NCBI RefSeq assembly: GCF_017355165.1
Contig: NZ_JADILK010000009.1
Location: 62,001-126,000, forward strand
DNA length: 64,000 nucleotides
Direction: 5' to 3'
Source: Bacillus sp. SD075
GTDB lineage: Bacteria > Bacillota > Bacilli > Bacillales > DSM-1321
Shown here: in pieces, positions 26,941-36,852 of the stretch
Numbering within the stretch: the first letter of the stretch is position 1
Layout: each line of letters opens with the position of its first letter
Position numbers and translations under genes: made by a program
Notes under the pieces: model-generated
The model's database searches: none
The model's input: the letters and a program-made list of their open reading frames with translations, nothing else
What the model was told of the DNA's origin: nothing

Positions 26941-27720
26941 ATGAACCTAAATCAATTTACTCTTGGATGCCCTAGAATACAGGAGATGTTTTTTCCCTTC
27001 TACTTACTAACCAGTACCCCATAATCCATGCAGTGTTTTAGCTTCGTTATACGAAATCTTCGTCCAAATAAGCCTTCAAAGATATTCTGCAAGTAGGGCC
27101 GCGTTTAGTTTAATTAATAACGAGATCATGTCCCGCGCACCCGTACGTCCTACACTGGCTACTGATATAATAAATTTCATTAAAAAAGGGCAACCAGTAA
27201 GTTTTACTGGCTGGCCTCCTAATACGGCACCTGTTCGATTTGTGATCAAATTAAGTTCTCATTTATTAAATTCGTTGATGTGTATTTAAGCAGCAATATG
27301 GCGATAGGTGCAGTAACAATTAACGTGATGAGGTCCGTTCAATCGATATCCCAATCAGCATTACGAAGTTGATTGGGATATCGATTGATAGGATACAAGG
27401 TATCGTCGCTGAAAAGAACACTATGGATGATACAGTTACCACGGCAATGATAATGAACTTAGTTACCAGAGGTGTTTCAATTACGAGGAGAGCCAGCAGG
27501 AATATTTCTGCAACTGAAGCACCAAAAATTAGATGAACGAATTCCTGATGCTGCACAGCTTTTCGTTATTTGCGATAAAGAGACCATCGCCCGCATAAAT
27601 TCAAATACACCGAAATCTTTAGGGATGCTATGATTGGATCCTTTATTCAGACTATACTGGCTGCCTCCTAAACCTTCCTTTTCGATATAAGCTTCCTCGG
27701 TTGAATAAGCTTTAGGACAA
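26941..27720. other. Decayed stretch without an intact gene
   Basis: No frame in this interval has a start with a ribosome site. Short hydrophobic fragments on the minus strand (27320-27556, for example LLALLVIETPLVTKFIIIAV) look like the remains of a membrane protein, which I cannot identify. A hairpin CCAGTAA-GTT-TTACTGG lies near 27196-27212 and a perfect 17-bp inverted repeat at 27341-27386. Confidence 0.4.
27341..27386. repeat. Perfect 17-bp inverted repeat with 12-base spacer
   Basis: AATCGATATCCCAATCA (27341-27357) and its exact inverse (27370-27386). Too long and exact for chance in a decayed region, and not followed by a T tract in either direction. Confidence 0.6.
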
Positions 27721-27759
27721 AAAAGAACCTTCAATCCAAGATAGATTAAAGGTTCTTTT
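27721..27759 (-). terminator. Terminator of mqo
   Basis: AAAAGAACCTT-c-AATC pairs with GATT-a-AAGGTTCTTTT around a seven-base loop; minus-strand T tract follows. Functional in both directions by appearance. Confidence 0.85.
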
Positions 27760-27794
27760 GTTTTTAATTTCAAAGTTGCTTCCAAACCCAAAAA

Positions 27795-29300
27795 TTAACT
27801 ATAAACTAGCTCTTTTTTTTTGCTCAGACCAAGCGTCTCTGATGTTGAAGTTTGAATTTCGTGCAGAAGCACTGGATTTTCCATAAGTGACTCTCCATAA
27901 GAAGGAATCATTTCTTTAATTTTCGGTTCCCACTCTTCCATACGTTGCGGGAAGCATTTATTAATTACCTCAAGCATGACGTGTACAGCGGTAGAAGCAC
28001 CTGGAGAAGCACCCAGCAATGCTGCAATCGAGCCATCAGATGCACTGACAACTTCCGTACCAAATTGAAGGGTACCTTTGCCGCCTGCAGCCGTATCTTT
28101 GATAACTTGTACACGTTGGCCAGCTACTACTAAATCCCAATCTTCGCTCTTGGCGTTCGGGATGAACTCTCGCAACTCTTCCATGCGCTGTTCCTTCGAT
28201 AACATAACTTGCTGGATCAGGTATTTTGTCAATGGCATCTCTTTTGCGCCTGCCGCCAACATAGTTAAAACATTATTCGGTTTTACGGACGTTATTAAAT
28301 CGAACATTGAACCTGTTTTTAAGAACTTCGGTGAGAAGCCCGCAAATGGTCCAAATAGCAACGATTTTTTATCGTCGATAAAACGTGTATCAAGATGCGG
28401 GACAGACATTGGTGGAGCACCAACTTTAGCTTTTCCGTATACTTTCCCATGATGTTGCGCAACAACTTCCGGATTATTACACACCATGAAGTATCCGCTT
28501 ACTGGGAATCCGCCAATATGTTTCCCTTCAGGAATACCGGATTTTTGCAGTAAATGCAAGCTTCCGCCCCCGCCTCCGATAAAGACGAATTTAGCATTAT
28601 GGCGTTCTACGCTACCAGTATCGACATTACGCACTTTTAATTCCCATGAGCCATCGCTAGCCCGTTTAACATTATCAACACTATGTTTATATTTGATATC
28701 GACGTTTTTAGTCTTTAAGTGGTCAAACAACATGCGCGTTAGAGCACCGAAGTTAACGTCTGTACCGTAATCAATCTTTGTTGCCGCTATAGAATCATCC
28801 GATGGACGGTCTTGCATAATAAGTGGAATCCATTCCATCAGTTTTGCTGGGTCATCGGAATACTCCATACCTTGGAACAGAGGATTTTTTGACAGCGCTT
28901 CAAAACGCTTCTTTAAGAACGCTACATTTTTATCCCCTTGCACCATACTCATATGAGGCAATGGCATGATAAAGTCTTGCGGATTATCAATCAGCTTACA
29001 GTTTACAAGATACGACCAAAACTGCAATGAAACTTGGAACTGTTCATTGATTTTAATTGCTTTGCTTATATCTATAGATCCGTCAGATTTTTCGGATGTA
29101 TAATTAAGCTCGCACAGTGCAGAATGTCCCGTACCCGCATTATTCCATTCGTTAGAGCTTTCTTCTCCTGCGTTTGCAAGCTTCTCAAATACTTTGATTT
29201 CCCATTCCGGTGCTAACTCTTTCAGTAATGATCCCAAAGTCGCGCTCATGACTCCGCCGCCAATTAAGATAACGTCTGTTTGTTTCTGTATGTTGCTCAT
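27795..29300 (-). CDS. mqo: Malate:quinone oxidoreductase
   Basis: 501-aa FAD-dependent peripheral-membrane enzyme that oxidises L-malate to oxaloacetate and reduces the quinone pool, bypassing NAD-malate dehydrogenase in the TCA cycle. The N-terminal dinucleotide fold shows [15 protein letters not shown] at about residues 9-23, then the Mqo signature [20 protein letters not shown]. The C-terminal [17 protein letters not shown] region is also diagnostic. Length equals the family norm. AAGGAAGG precedes the ATG by five bases. It stands alone; the 600-base upstream gap presumably holds its promoter. Confidence 0.95.
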   Translation of the reverse strand: MSNIQKQTDVILIGGGVMSATLGSLLKELAPEWEIKVFEKLANAGEESSNEWNNAGTGHSALCELNYTSEKSDGSIDISKAIKINEQFQVSLQFWSYLVNCKLIDNPQDFIMPLPHMSMVQGDKNVAFLKKRFEALSKNPLFQGMEYSDDPAKLMEWIPLIMQDRPSDDSIAATKIDYGTDVNFGALTRMLFDHLKTKNVDIKYKHSVDNVKRASDGSWELKVRNVDTGSVERHNAKFVFIGGGGGSLHLLQKSGIPEGKHIGGFPVSGYFMVCNNPEVVAQHHGKVYGKAKVGAPPMSVPHLDTRFIDDKKSLLFGPFAGFSPKFLKTGSMFDLITSVKPNNVLTMLAAGAKEMPLTKYLIQQVMLSKEQRMEELREFIPNAKSEDWDLVVAGQRVQVIKDTAAGGKGTLQFGTEVVSASDGSIAALLGASPGASTAVHVMLEVINKCFPQRMEEWEPKIKEMIPSYGESLMENPVLLHEIQTSTSETLGLSKKKELVYS

Positions 29301-29900
29301 TATAACCTTCCTTATCCCCTATATTTGCAAAAAAGATGTAGGCGCTCCTGCTTAGGTGTCACAAAGGCACGAACTAGGAACACACCTTTTCTGTCTCCTT
29401 ATAACTATATCATAGTCTATTATTATTATTTCATAGATTAAAATATTCTACTATTACTTTTTTTGTTAATATATTGATTTTGTGAAGAAATTAGCTTAAA
29501 CTTTTCCGGCCCGATGGTCGCATTAAATGATTTCTTCAGCAACTCTCCCTTTTTGAAGGGAGAAACTGTTAGTGAAATAATATTGACACATCGGAAAAAG
29601 CAACGAAAATACACATTTATTCACAAAATCAGAAGTGAAATTAGAAGGATCTGTAACCTTTTCCCTAAAAAATAAGAACCTTCCTGAAATTGTTAAACTC
29701 CTACCTTTTTAACTTGAATCTTAAATTTCACCCAATTAATAGATATTATAACAATACCAATAATACCTGATAATTAAACCAATATCAGGTATTATAATTG
29801 ATAATATTTCTAATTTTAAGACTTATTGAATAGTCCCTTATAAATAAAATTTCTTCTTTTATTGCTATTACAAAAAAATATTATTCGCACATTTAATTTA
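29301..29900. other. AT-rich intergenic region with two perfect hairpins
   Basis: No gene seen. It contains TCTCCCTT/AAGGGAGA around a four-base loop (29544-29563) and TAATACCTGATA/TATCAGGTATTA around a ten-base spacer (29761-29794). The second lies about 110 bases beyond the coaA stop and could terminate coaA transcription; neither has a long T tract. Confidence 0.5.
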
Positions 29901-30821
29901 TTATTTTCTCAAAAAGATATTTTCAACTTTGTGTTCTGATCCTTTTTTCAAGACGAGTTTTGCCCGTCCTTTTGTCGGCAGTATATTTTCATGTAAATTT
30001 TTCAAATTAATTTCTTCCCAAATTTGAGTCGCTTGTTTAATGGCCTGTTCCTTAGATAAGTTAATATAACGATGAAAATAGGATTCAGGACTTTGAAATG
30101 CGGTCTTTTGAAGTAAAAGGAACCTTTCAACATACCATCGTCCTATGTTGTTTACGTCTGCATCTACATAAAGTGAAAAATCAAAAAAGTCACTGACGAA
30201 TACTTGATTTTCCTTATCTACTTGAAGAACATTCACACCTTCCACTATTAAAATATCGGGATTACAGATAATCTGCACTTCACTTTGCAAAATGTCATAC
30301 TTCAAATGTGAGTAGATGGGAACTTCCACTTTATTTTTTCCTGCTTTTACATCTCCGATAAGATTAATTAATTTTTGCGTATCATAACTTTCAGGAAACC
30401 CTTTTCTTTTCATCAGACCTTTTTCTTCTAAAAGATCATTTGGGTATAAAAAACCGTCCGTAGTGACAAGACCTACGTTTCTGTGATTATCCCATCTAGA
30501 TAATAAGGTCTGAAGCAACCTTGCTGTCGTACTCTTTCCTACGGCAACACTCCCAGCAATTCCAATGATATAAGGTACTTTTTTCTCATTAGTTTTTAGA
30601 AATGAAGAGGTAGCTGTATTAAGCTGTTGAGATGCTTCAACATATAAATTGATTAAACGAGTCAAGGGCAAATAAACCTCTTCCACTTCCTTAATGGATA
30701 TTTCTTCATTTATTCCTTTTAAGTTATCCAATTCTTCTTCAGTTAAAGGAAGAGGAGTATGATTTCGCAAAGATGCCCACTTTTTTCGATTGAATTCAAA
30801 ATAGGGAGTATAGGAACTCAT
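29901..30821 (-). CDS. coaA: Type I pantothenate kinase
   Basis: 306 aa, standard for bacterial CoaA. It phosphorylates pantothenate with ATP, the first and controlling step of CoA synthesis. Seen: P-loop [12 protein letters not shown] at about residues 87-98, [11 protein letters not shown], then the RKGFPESYD block that contacts pantothenate, and [10 protein letters not shown]. Most Bacillus species also carry the type III enzyme CoaX; this one is the feedback-inhibited type. GAGGT lies eleven bases before the ATG. Monocistronic. Confidence 0.95.
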   Translation of the reverse strand: MSSYTPYFEFNRKKWASLRNHTPLPLTEEELDNLKGINEEISIKEVEEVYLPLTRLINLYVEASQQLNTATSSFLKTNEKKVPYIIGIAGSVAVGKSTTARLLQTLLSRWDNHRNVGLVTTDGFLYPNDLLEEKGLMKRKGFPESYDTQKLINLIGDVKAGKNKVEVPIYSHLKYDILQSEVQIICNPDILIVEGVNVLQVDKENQVFVSDFFDFSLYVDADVNNIGRWYVERFLLLQKTAFQSPESYFHRYINLSKEQAIKQATQIWEEINLKNLHENILPTKGRAKLVLKKGSEHKVENIFLRK

Positions 30822-30995
30822 GGTTTTTCGTTACCTCACTTTTTAGAGTTACTATCAGTTTAACAAGGATGATGACCATAAAAAAGAGGTTCCTGATCCC
30901 TTATTTACATAAAGACCCTGTAACTTGAGTAAGAAATTGATTGTATGGATCCAGCGGGTAAAAAAGGCATTCCTGCAGATTAATCATCTAGATGA

Positions 30996-31289
30996 TTAAT
31001 CTTTGAATGAAAACCCACCTGTCTCCAAAGCATCCCTAAGTTTTGGTAAAGAAGCTGGTCCCATACCGTGAAATTTCAAAATCTCTTTTTCACTATATGT
31101 CGATAGCTGTTGCAGAGAGGTTACCCCATTGTTTTCCAATGCACGTCTGGCTGGTGCCGAGAGCAATGAAAGAAATCCGGTGTCAGGTTTTCGTTCTTGC
31201 TCACATACAGGGCAGGTCGGGCAGTCGCTGGATTTATAGTATTTGTGTCCCTTTTCGCAAGTCCTCAAATTTTTCTTTGAAGTTGTCAT
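30996..31289 (-). CDS. Zinc-ribbon protein with RNA polymerase alpha-CTD-like helix-hairpin-helix
   Basis: 97 aa from the ATG at 31289 (AAAGGAG nine bases upstream; a longer frame to 31346 lacks a site). The first 35 residues carry four cysteines in a zinc-ribbon pattern (TCEKGH, then SDCPTCPVCE). The rest, from about residue 45, resembles the C-terminal domain of RpoA: PARRALENNGVTSLQQL, then EKEILKFHGMGPASLPKL. The latter is the helix-hairpin-helix that in RpoA contacts UP-element DNA. Function unknown. A DNA-binding or transcription-linked role is inferred. Annotated elsewhere as RNA polymerase alpha-like protein. Confidence 0.75.
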   Translation of the reverse strand: MTTSKKNLRTCEKGHKYYKSSDCPTCPVCEQERKPDTGFLSLLSAPARRALENNGVTSLQQLSTYSEKEILKFHGMGPASLPKLRDALETGGFSFKD

Positions 31290-31380
31290 AGTCAACTTCT
31301 CCTTTTCTTCTGATTTTTTACATTCTACCTTAAGAAGTAATAACATCGCAGGTACCGTCTACGTATCCTGATGCCATTAA

Positions 31381-31761
31381 TTAGACTGCCCTGACTGTTT
31401 GCCATTCATCATAGCTCAAAAAGAATTGATATTTGTCAAATCCCAACCACCCGTTTACCAGTAGTTGAATTCAGGTCCTGTATCTTGTTCTTTTCCCATT
31501 TAAGTCTTTAAACTGTCCCATACCACAACAAAGGTCCTTAACAATGATTTTATCGGACGCAACTGCGTATTCATCAGCTTTGTTTGCACATAATTCTAAT
31601 GGGCAATTTTCAAAACGGCTAACGACGGGATCTTATTCCCAAATCCCCCATATTTCTTCAATGTTTTTACCAATCGGTTCTTCAAATGCATTTCTGTGGT
31701 CTTTAATGATATTGGATCGGTTGGTATACATTTTAGGATTGTAATTTTTAAGTCCGAACAT
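31381..31761 (-). pseudogene. Unrecognised gene inactivated by two in-frame stops
   Basis: From ATG at 31761 a single frame runs to TAA at 31381, 126 codons, interrupted only by TAA at codon 43 (31633-31635) and TGA at codon 97 (31471-31473). Between the stops the frame reads like ordinary coding sequence (KNIEEIWGIWE, SRFENCPLELCANKADEYAV, LVNGWLGFDKYQFF). No frameshift is needed. I do not recognise the family. The ribosome site is weak (GGGCGAAC). It fills most of the gap 31290-31899. Confidence 0.6.
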
Positions 31762-31899
31762 AAAAAGTTCGCCCTTCACAATAAGCAATCATTTTAATCC
31801 ATTTTATCATCTCTTGTTAAAACTATACTGCCCTTTTAGTTTCATTGGAAAAGGGCTGCCGCAGCAACCCTTTGCAAAACCCAAATTGAATGATAGAGA

Positions 31900-33294
31900 T
31901 CAACCCACTTTATCTTCCTGAGCCTCTGTCAGAGCATTGGCTTGTACACGCTTACCTATTCCAAAAGCGAAATAACTTATTGCAACGATAGCCAGAAAAC
32001 CTATTCCAACCATAAGTGATATACGTGTGTCATCATTGAACCACATACCGATTAATACCATAACCAAGAAAGCGATGGTCAGGTAGTTTGTAACAGGTGC
32101 AAAAGGCATTTTGAATGGATGATTTTTCATTTCAGCTTTTTTAATTTTCCTGAATTGAATCTGACTGATCAGAATGACAAACCACGGAATCATACCAGGT
32201 AGTACACTCGCACTGTATACATGTACAAATAAATTTTCTGGTGCAATATAACTTAAAACAACCCCAATTGCTAAGCCGACTATCACTCCGAACGTACCGA
32301 ATAAAGGAACACCGCTATTAGATATTTTCGCGAAGAATTTTGGCGCTTGTCCATTCATCCCTAATGTGTAAAGCATACGTCCTGCACTGTAAATACCACT
32401 ATTGCAGCCAGACATAGCAGCCGTGATTACGACAAAATTAATGATTCCAGCTGCTGCTGTAATACCGACTTTCGCAAAAGTCGCAACAAATGGACTGCCA
32501 ATCGAGCTTAATTGATCCCAAGGATAAACGGTTACAATTATGAAAATTGCACCGATATAGAAGATTAAAATACGCCAAATGGTACTTTGAATCGCTTTGG
32601 TTATCGTTTCTTGCGGATTTTTTGCTTCACCAGCTGTAATCCCAATTAATTCTACACCTTGATAAGCGGCAACCACCAGTGAGAGAGCAAAGAAGAAGCC
32701 TTTCCAACCACCTGTAAATAAACCACCATGTTCCCAGAGGTTCGATAATCCTAAGGCTTCCCCTCCGTTACCGATTCCAAAGAAAATAAGTCCAAATCCT
32801 GCAACGATCATTAAAATAATCGTTACGATTTTAATCAGTGCAAACCAAAATTCAATTTCCCCAAAGGATTTTACGGAAATTAAGTTCGCTGCTCCAAGAA
32901 TCACCATTGCGATTAAACCTGGAATCCAAGCTGGGAGATCAGGGTACCAATACTGCATATATGTCCCCACTGCAATAATTTCTGCCATCCCAACAATAAC
33001 CCACTGGAACCAGTTACTCCATGCAGTCATATACCCTGCCAATGGATGAATGTACTTATAACCAAACGTTGCAAATGAACCTGTACTTGGCTCTAAATAC
33101 AACATTTCCCCCATTGCACGCATGATTAAGAATATAAAAATCCCAGAGATCGCATAAGCTAACATTACAGACGGACCTGTCCATTGAATCGTGCTGGCTG
33201 ACCCCATAAATAAACCGACACCAATGGTTCCGCCCAAAGCGATCATCTGAATATGACGACCTTTCAACTCCCTATTCAACTCTTTATTTGCCAT
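31900..33294 (-). CDS. Amino-acid permease, APC superfamily, paralog of the 8578-9966 gene
   Basis: 464 aa, same family and almost the same landmarks as the permease at 8578: [50 protein letters not shown] and [17 protein letters not shown]. By eye the two share most residues over the full length. The differences concentrate in the loop before segment 5 and in the C-terminal tail. GGGGGAA precedes the ATG. A strong cre-like site lies about 215 bases upstream, suggesting CcpA control, in contrast with the CodY-like box of the paralog. Substrate not assignable. Confidence 0.88.
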   Translation of the reverse strand: MANKELNRELKGRHIQMIALGGTIGVGLFMGSASTIQWTGPSVMLAYAISGIFIFLIMRAMGEMLYLEPSTGSFATFGYKYIHPLAGYMTAWSNWFQWVIVGMAEIIAVGTYMQYWYPDLPAWIPGLIAMVILGAANLISVKSFGEIEFWFALIKIVTIILMIVAGFGLIFFGIGNGGEALGLSNLWEHGGLFTGGWKGFFFALSLVVAAYQGVELIGITAGEAKNPQETITKAIQSTIWRILIFYIGAIFIIVTVYPWDQLSSIGSPFVATFAKVGITAAAGIINFVVITAAMSGCNSGIYSAGRMLYTLGMNGQAPKFFAKISNSGVPLFGTFGVIVGLAIGVVLSYIAPENLFVHVYSASVLPGMIPWFVILISQIQFRKIKKAEMKNHPFKMPFAPVTNYLTIAFLVMVLIGMWFNDDTRISLMVGIGFLAIVAISYFAFGIGKRVQANALTEAQEDKVG

Positions 33295-33506
33295 TCCATT
33301 TCCCCCTACACTACTAATAGTCGAAATTTAATGCAAGATGCTTAATACACTCCCTATTTAGTATAGAAATGATATAGCTGGCTCACTTTTTTTAAACATC
33401 CTTAAAGCTGCCTCATAAAATCATTCTTCACTTTTAAGCATTCCTGACAGTTTGAAAGATTACTATCAAATTTCATATTATTTCTTAATTCTGTTTAAGG
33501 TGTCAT

Positions 33507-33520
33507 AGAAAGCGCTTACT
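33507..33520. promoter_or_regulatory. CcpA cre site upstream of the permease
   Basis: AGAAAGCGCTTACT matches the cre consensus TGWAARCGYTWNCW at 13 of 14 positions; its inverse AGTAAGCGCTTTCT is also typical. It lies in the otherwise gene-free 33295-33580 region upstream of the minus-strand permease gene. Confidence 0.65.
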
Positions 33521-33580
33521 TTTTTATCGTTTATAACAGCTCACCCCTTAAGCTTTAAAATTCCCCTGTTTAAAATAACT

Positions 33581-33612
33581 CGAATAAAAGAGTTTTGCAA
33601 CTCTTTTATTCG
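33581..33612 (-). terminator. Terminator of the tdh-kbl operon
   Basis: Perfect 14-bp stem CGAATAAAAGAGTT / AACTCTTTTATTCG with a four-base loop, 15 bases beyond the tdh stop. Confidence 0.85.
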
Positions 33613-33626
33613 GCTGGCAGGTTTAT

Positions 33627-34586
33627 TCATGCTGTTACTAAAAGGGACTTTAATCTCAGCTTTAATAACATATCATTCGTCATTTTCTCCAAATCATATT
33701 CCGCACTGAATCCCCACTCTTCCTTTGCACAAGTTGAATCTATTGTATTCGGCCAACTGTCTGCAATGGATTGTCTAACAGGATCGACTTCATAATTCAT
33801 GACAAATTCCGGAATATGCTTTTTAATTTCGGCTGCAATTTGCTCCGGATCAAAGCTCATGGCTGACACATTGAAAGAATTGCGATGTTTTAATTTTGAG
33901 GCGTCTGCCTCCATTAAATTAATGATGGCTGCTAAAGCGTCAGGCATATACATCATATCCATATATGTTCCCTTATCAATGTAAGATGTATATCGCTTTT
34001 TCTTAATCGCTTCATAGTAAATTTCAACGGCATAGTCGGTAGTTCCGCCACCAGGAGGTGTGACATACGAAATCAGTCCAGGGAATCGAAGCCCCCTCGT
34101 ATCAACCCCAAATTTATGATGATAATAATCACATAATAACTCACCGGATACTTTATTCACTCCGTACATCGTATTCGGTCGTTGAATGATATCTTGCGGT
34201 GTCCAATCTTTAGGAGTGGTTGGACCAAACGCACCGATGGAACTAGGTGTGAATAATTGGCAATCGAGTTCTCGTGCCGCTTCCAAAGCATTGACCAATC
34301 CGCCCATGTTCAAATGCCAAGCTAAAAGTGGTTTCTTTTCAGCTGTTGCTGACAATAAAGCGGCTAAATGTATAATCGTATCCACTTCATGTTTCTTTGC
34401 CATGTTAAACATCGCTTTTTCATTTGTAACATCTAAAATCTCAAATGGACCTGATAGGGCAACATCGCTGTCCGTTTTTCGAATATCTGTTGCAATGATA
34501 TTGTCAGTTCCATAAATCTCTCTCAATTTCAGCGTCAGTTCTGAACCAATTTGACCTAAAGCCCCCGTTACCAAGACCTTTTTCAT
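33627..34586 (-). CDS. tdh: L-threonine 3-dehydrogenase, short-chain (epimerase-like) type
   Basis: 319 aa from the ATG at 34586 (GGGAGGG seven bases upstream; the frame extends to 34622 without a site). Oxidises L-threonine to 2-amino-3-ketobutyrate with NAD+. The extended short-chain fold shows [14 protein letters not shown] at the N-terminus, the ATDIRK adenine-ribose segment, and the [15 protein letters not shown] catalytic Tyr-Lys pair. This is the GalE-like TDH of Staphylococcus, Flavobacterium and Thermoplasma type, not the zinc-dependent Tdh of B. subtilis and E. coli. The kbl gene 44 bases upstream in the same direction completes the threonine-to-glycine pathway. Confidence 0.88.
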   Translation of the reverse strand: MKKVLVTGALGQIGSELTLKLREIYGTDNIIATDIRKTDSDVALSGPFEILDVTNEKAMFNMAKKHEVDTIIHLAALLSATAEKKPLLAWHLNMGGLVNALEAARELDCQLFTPSSIGAFGPTTPKDWTPQDIIQRPNTMYGVNKVSGELLCDYYHHKFGVDTRGLRFPGLISYVTPPGGGTTDYAVEIYYEAIKKKRYTSYIDKGTYMDMMYMPDALAAIINLMEADASKLKHRNSFNVSAMSFDPEQIAAEIKKHIPEFVMNYEVDPVRQSIADSWPNTIDSTCAKEEWGFSAEYDLEKMTNDMLLKLRLKSLLVTA

Positions 34587-34630
34587 CAAAAATCCCTCCC
34601 CATGATTTAAACTCTGAAACATGCAATCTC

Positions 34631-35821
34631 TTATATGATTGACATCTCTTTTCCTACTTTTTCATAAATGGCAATTGCACGATCCAGCATCTCTTCTGTA
34701 TGAGCGGCAGTAGGCATATTCCTCACTCTTCCTGTACCCTTAGGAACGGTAGGGAATACGATGGATTTAGCATAAACCCCTTCTTCATTCAGCCTCTTAC
34801 TGAATTGCTGCGTTTTTGCTTCATCTCCTATAATGCAAGGCGTAATCGGTGTTTCGCTCTCCCCGATATCAAACCCTAATTCTTTTAGGCCTTTTTTCAA
34901 ATAATCGCTGTTTTCCCACAGCTTATTTTGAAGTTCTGAGCTATTCATCAAAATATCGATGGCTTCTATACTAGCTGCAACTGCTCCCGGTGTGGCAGCC
35001 GTTGAAAATAAAAATGGACGGCTTCTCACCTTTAACCAATCAATCAAATCTTTCTTTCCTGCTACATAGCCTCCAACAACACCAATGGCTTTGGATAATG
35101 TTCCAATTTGGAAATCCACTTTATCCGATAACCCAAAATGTTTTACCGTTCCTGCACCATTACCTAACACGCCCGAACCATGAGCATCATCAACATACGT
35201 AATTAAATCGAACTCTTCGGCAATCTTCACAATTTCAGGAAGTCTGGCAATATCCCCATCCATCGAGAAAACTCCATCGGTAATAATCATGACTTTGTTA
35301 TACAATCCGGACTCCTTAGCTTGACGTGCCTTTGTCCGTAAATCGTCCATGTCGGAATGGATAAAGGGAATAATTTTCGCCTTGGATAATCGGCATCCAT
35401 CAATGATTGAAGCGTGATTCAGTTCATCTGAAAGAATGGCATCATGTTTATCCATCACTCCTGAAATCGCTGCCATATTACAGTTAAATCCAGATTGATA
35501 AGCAATGGCTGCTTCTGTATGTTTAAATTCAGCAAGCTTTTCTTCTAATTTGACGTGAATATCCAATGTGCCGTTAATCGTACGAACGGCACCGGCTCCG
35601 ACACCATATGTTTTCGTCGCTTCTATGCAAGCCTCTATTAATCGTCGATCTGTCGCTAAACCTAAATAGTTATTTGATGATAAATTAATTAACTCCCTGC
35701 CTGCAATGGTGATTACCGGACCGTTTGGACCTTCCACCGGATCTATAACGTTGTAAAGCCCCTTTTCTTTTAAATCTTCTAAATTTTCTTTCAAAAATCG
35801 ATTTAATATTTCACTTGACAT
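34631..35821 (-). CDS. kbl: 2-amino-3-ketobutyrate CoA ligase (glycine C-acetyltransferase)
   Basis: 396 aa from the ATG at 35821 with AAGGGGGC seven bases upstream. PLP enzyme of the alpha-oxoamine synthase family, converting 2-amino-3-ketobutyrate plus CoA to glycine and acetyl-CoA. Visible: [16 protein letters not shown] near the N-terminus, [42 protein letters not shown], and the PLP lysine in [13 protein letters not shown]. Length is the family norm. Paired with the short-chain tdh downstream. Two 12-bp direct repeats 21 bp apart lie about 90 bases upstream of the start. Confidence 0.93.
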   Translation of the reverse strand: MSSEILNRFLKENLEDLKEKGLYNVIDPVEGPNGPVITIAGRELINLSSNNYLGLATDRRLIEACIEATKTYGVGAGAVRTINGTLDIHVKLEEKLAEFKHTEAAIAYQSGFNCNMAAISGVMDKHDAILSDELNHASIIDGCRLSKAKIIPFIHSDMDDLRTKARQAKESGLYNKVMIITDGVFSMDGDIARLPEIVKIAEEFDLITYVDDAHGSGVLGNGAGTVKHFGLSDKVDFQIGTLSKAIGVVGGYVAGKKDLIDWLKVRSRPFLFSTAATPGAVAASIEAIDILMNSSELQNKLWENSDYLKKGLKELGFDIGESETPITPCIIGDEAKTQQFSKRLNEEGVYAKSIVFPTVPKGTGRVRNMPTAAHTEEMLDRAIAIYEKVGKEMSII

Positions 35822-35911
35822 TATATATGCCCCCTTATTGATGGTTGGAATAAATGAAGGATCTTTATATGTTTTACACCTATTTAAAAAATATTGTATT
35901 TTTTCTTTTTT

Positions 35912-35944
35912 CCAAAAACACACGCGTCTTCCCCAAAAACACAC
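35912..35944. promoter_or_regulatory. Two direct repeats upstream of kbl
   Basis: CCAAAAACACAC occurs at 35912-35923 and again at 35933-35944, exactly 21 bp apart (two helical turns). A dyad TTGTCC-N9-GGACAA lies further upstream at about 36012-36032. No -24/-12 element of the SigL type is visible in between. The rest of 35945-36180 is AT-rich without genes. Confidence 0.5.
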
Positions 35945-36194
35945 TAAGCATTAGCGTAAATCCCTTTATACTAAGAGTTATAACAATCATAATAATAGAT
36001 AAATTTATCGTTGTCCATATTGTACGGACAAATATTTTTGAATTTTTTTAGCTTCCCAATCAACATCCGCCTAAAATACGCTGATATCAACGGAAATAAG
36101 AAGAGAATATCAACATCAATTTTCTAGGTGAATGTTGTTTTATCTTCTGGTTTTTGGAGATCTTAACAAATAACCACGACTAAGGAGGGGTATA

Positions 36195-36326
36195 GTGAAA
36201 ACAGAAGACGAAAAAACCTCAGAAGGCTTAAATGAGATTTTTGAGATTATCAATGCAAAAGGTGACATTGGGGAATTAAAAGAAATCATCCAAAAATCCA
36301 ATGAACAAACAAAGGAAGACAAGTAA
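36195..36326 (+). CDS. Small acidic protein of 43 aa, unknown function
   Basis: GTG start at 36195 with a very strong Shine-Dalgarno AAGGAGGGG four bases upstream, TAA at 36326, then a short GGGGAT/ATCCTC hairpin and a T tract. The protein is helical and highly charged (KTEDEKTSEGLNEIFEII, then GDIGELKEIIQKSNEQTKED) with no membrane segment. No family recognised. Codon use and the ribosome site argue that it is a real gene, although very short. Confidence 0.55.
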   Translation: MKTEDEKTSEGLNEIFEIINAKGDIGELKEIIQKSNEQTKEDK

Positions 36327-36464
36327 ACCAAGGGGATTAATCATCCTCTTTTTTATCTGTTTTACATTGTACTAATGGACGCTTAAGTCCATTACAACAT
36401 AAAAAAAAAGAGCTGCTGATTAGCTCCTGATATTGAAGTTACGTTCACGTAAAAAGAAATCAAA

Positions 36465-36555
36465 AAAGTTATGCACATTATCAGTAGGAAAATTAAAAAA
36501 TTAAGGATTTTCCCTATTTCCTTCTTCCCTTATCCACACCTTGTGCACAACCTTA
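36465..36555. repeat. Inverted-repeat element with DnaA-box-like motifs, copy B
   Basis: Left end TTATGCACA (36469-36477), right end TTATCCACA (36530-36538, a perfect DnaA box) followed by TTGTGCACAA. Same arrangement and spacing as copy A at 24284-24370, with only the ends and a GGAAA/TTTCC inner segment conserved. The remaining 36327-36852 shows no convincing gene. Confidence 0.55.
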
Positions 36556-36852
36556 TTTAGTTGAAAATTCAAGCCAGCTCCCTTCAGTGATGCAGACTTA
36601 AATTCACATATTGATGCACCTTTTTCACTCCGCTAAATAAAGGACCATCTGAATGATTGTTTTCCCCAATTACCAAACCCGTCTGATAGGTCAAATATTG
36701 ACCATAATGATTATTTAGCAATAACTCATCCACAGAGTAAAGTAAGTTGGGGATTTTATCCATTAGAAACACCGATGATGAAGCATATACAGGCCACTAT
36801 AAGTAAAATAACTAACAAGTAGAGATATCCAATGAAATAAAGGAGAATGACT

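Noticed and set aside
27477..27791. Minus-strand frame of 104 codons next to the decayed island
   Set aside because: Overlaps the mqo terminator and has no ribosome site; composition does not resemble a protein family.
31544..31744. Plus-strand frame of 66 codons
   Set aside because: It is antisense to the pseudogene 31381-31761, which has far better coding character.
36584..36772. Minus-strand frame of 62 codons between copy B of the DnaA-box element and the hydroxyacyl-CoA dehydrogenase gene
   Set aside because: GTG start without Shine-Dalgarno site, no neighbours in line and no recognisable family; it may be a fragment but cannot be supported.
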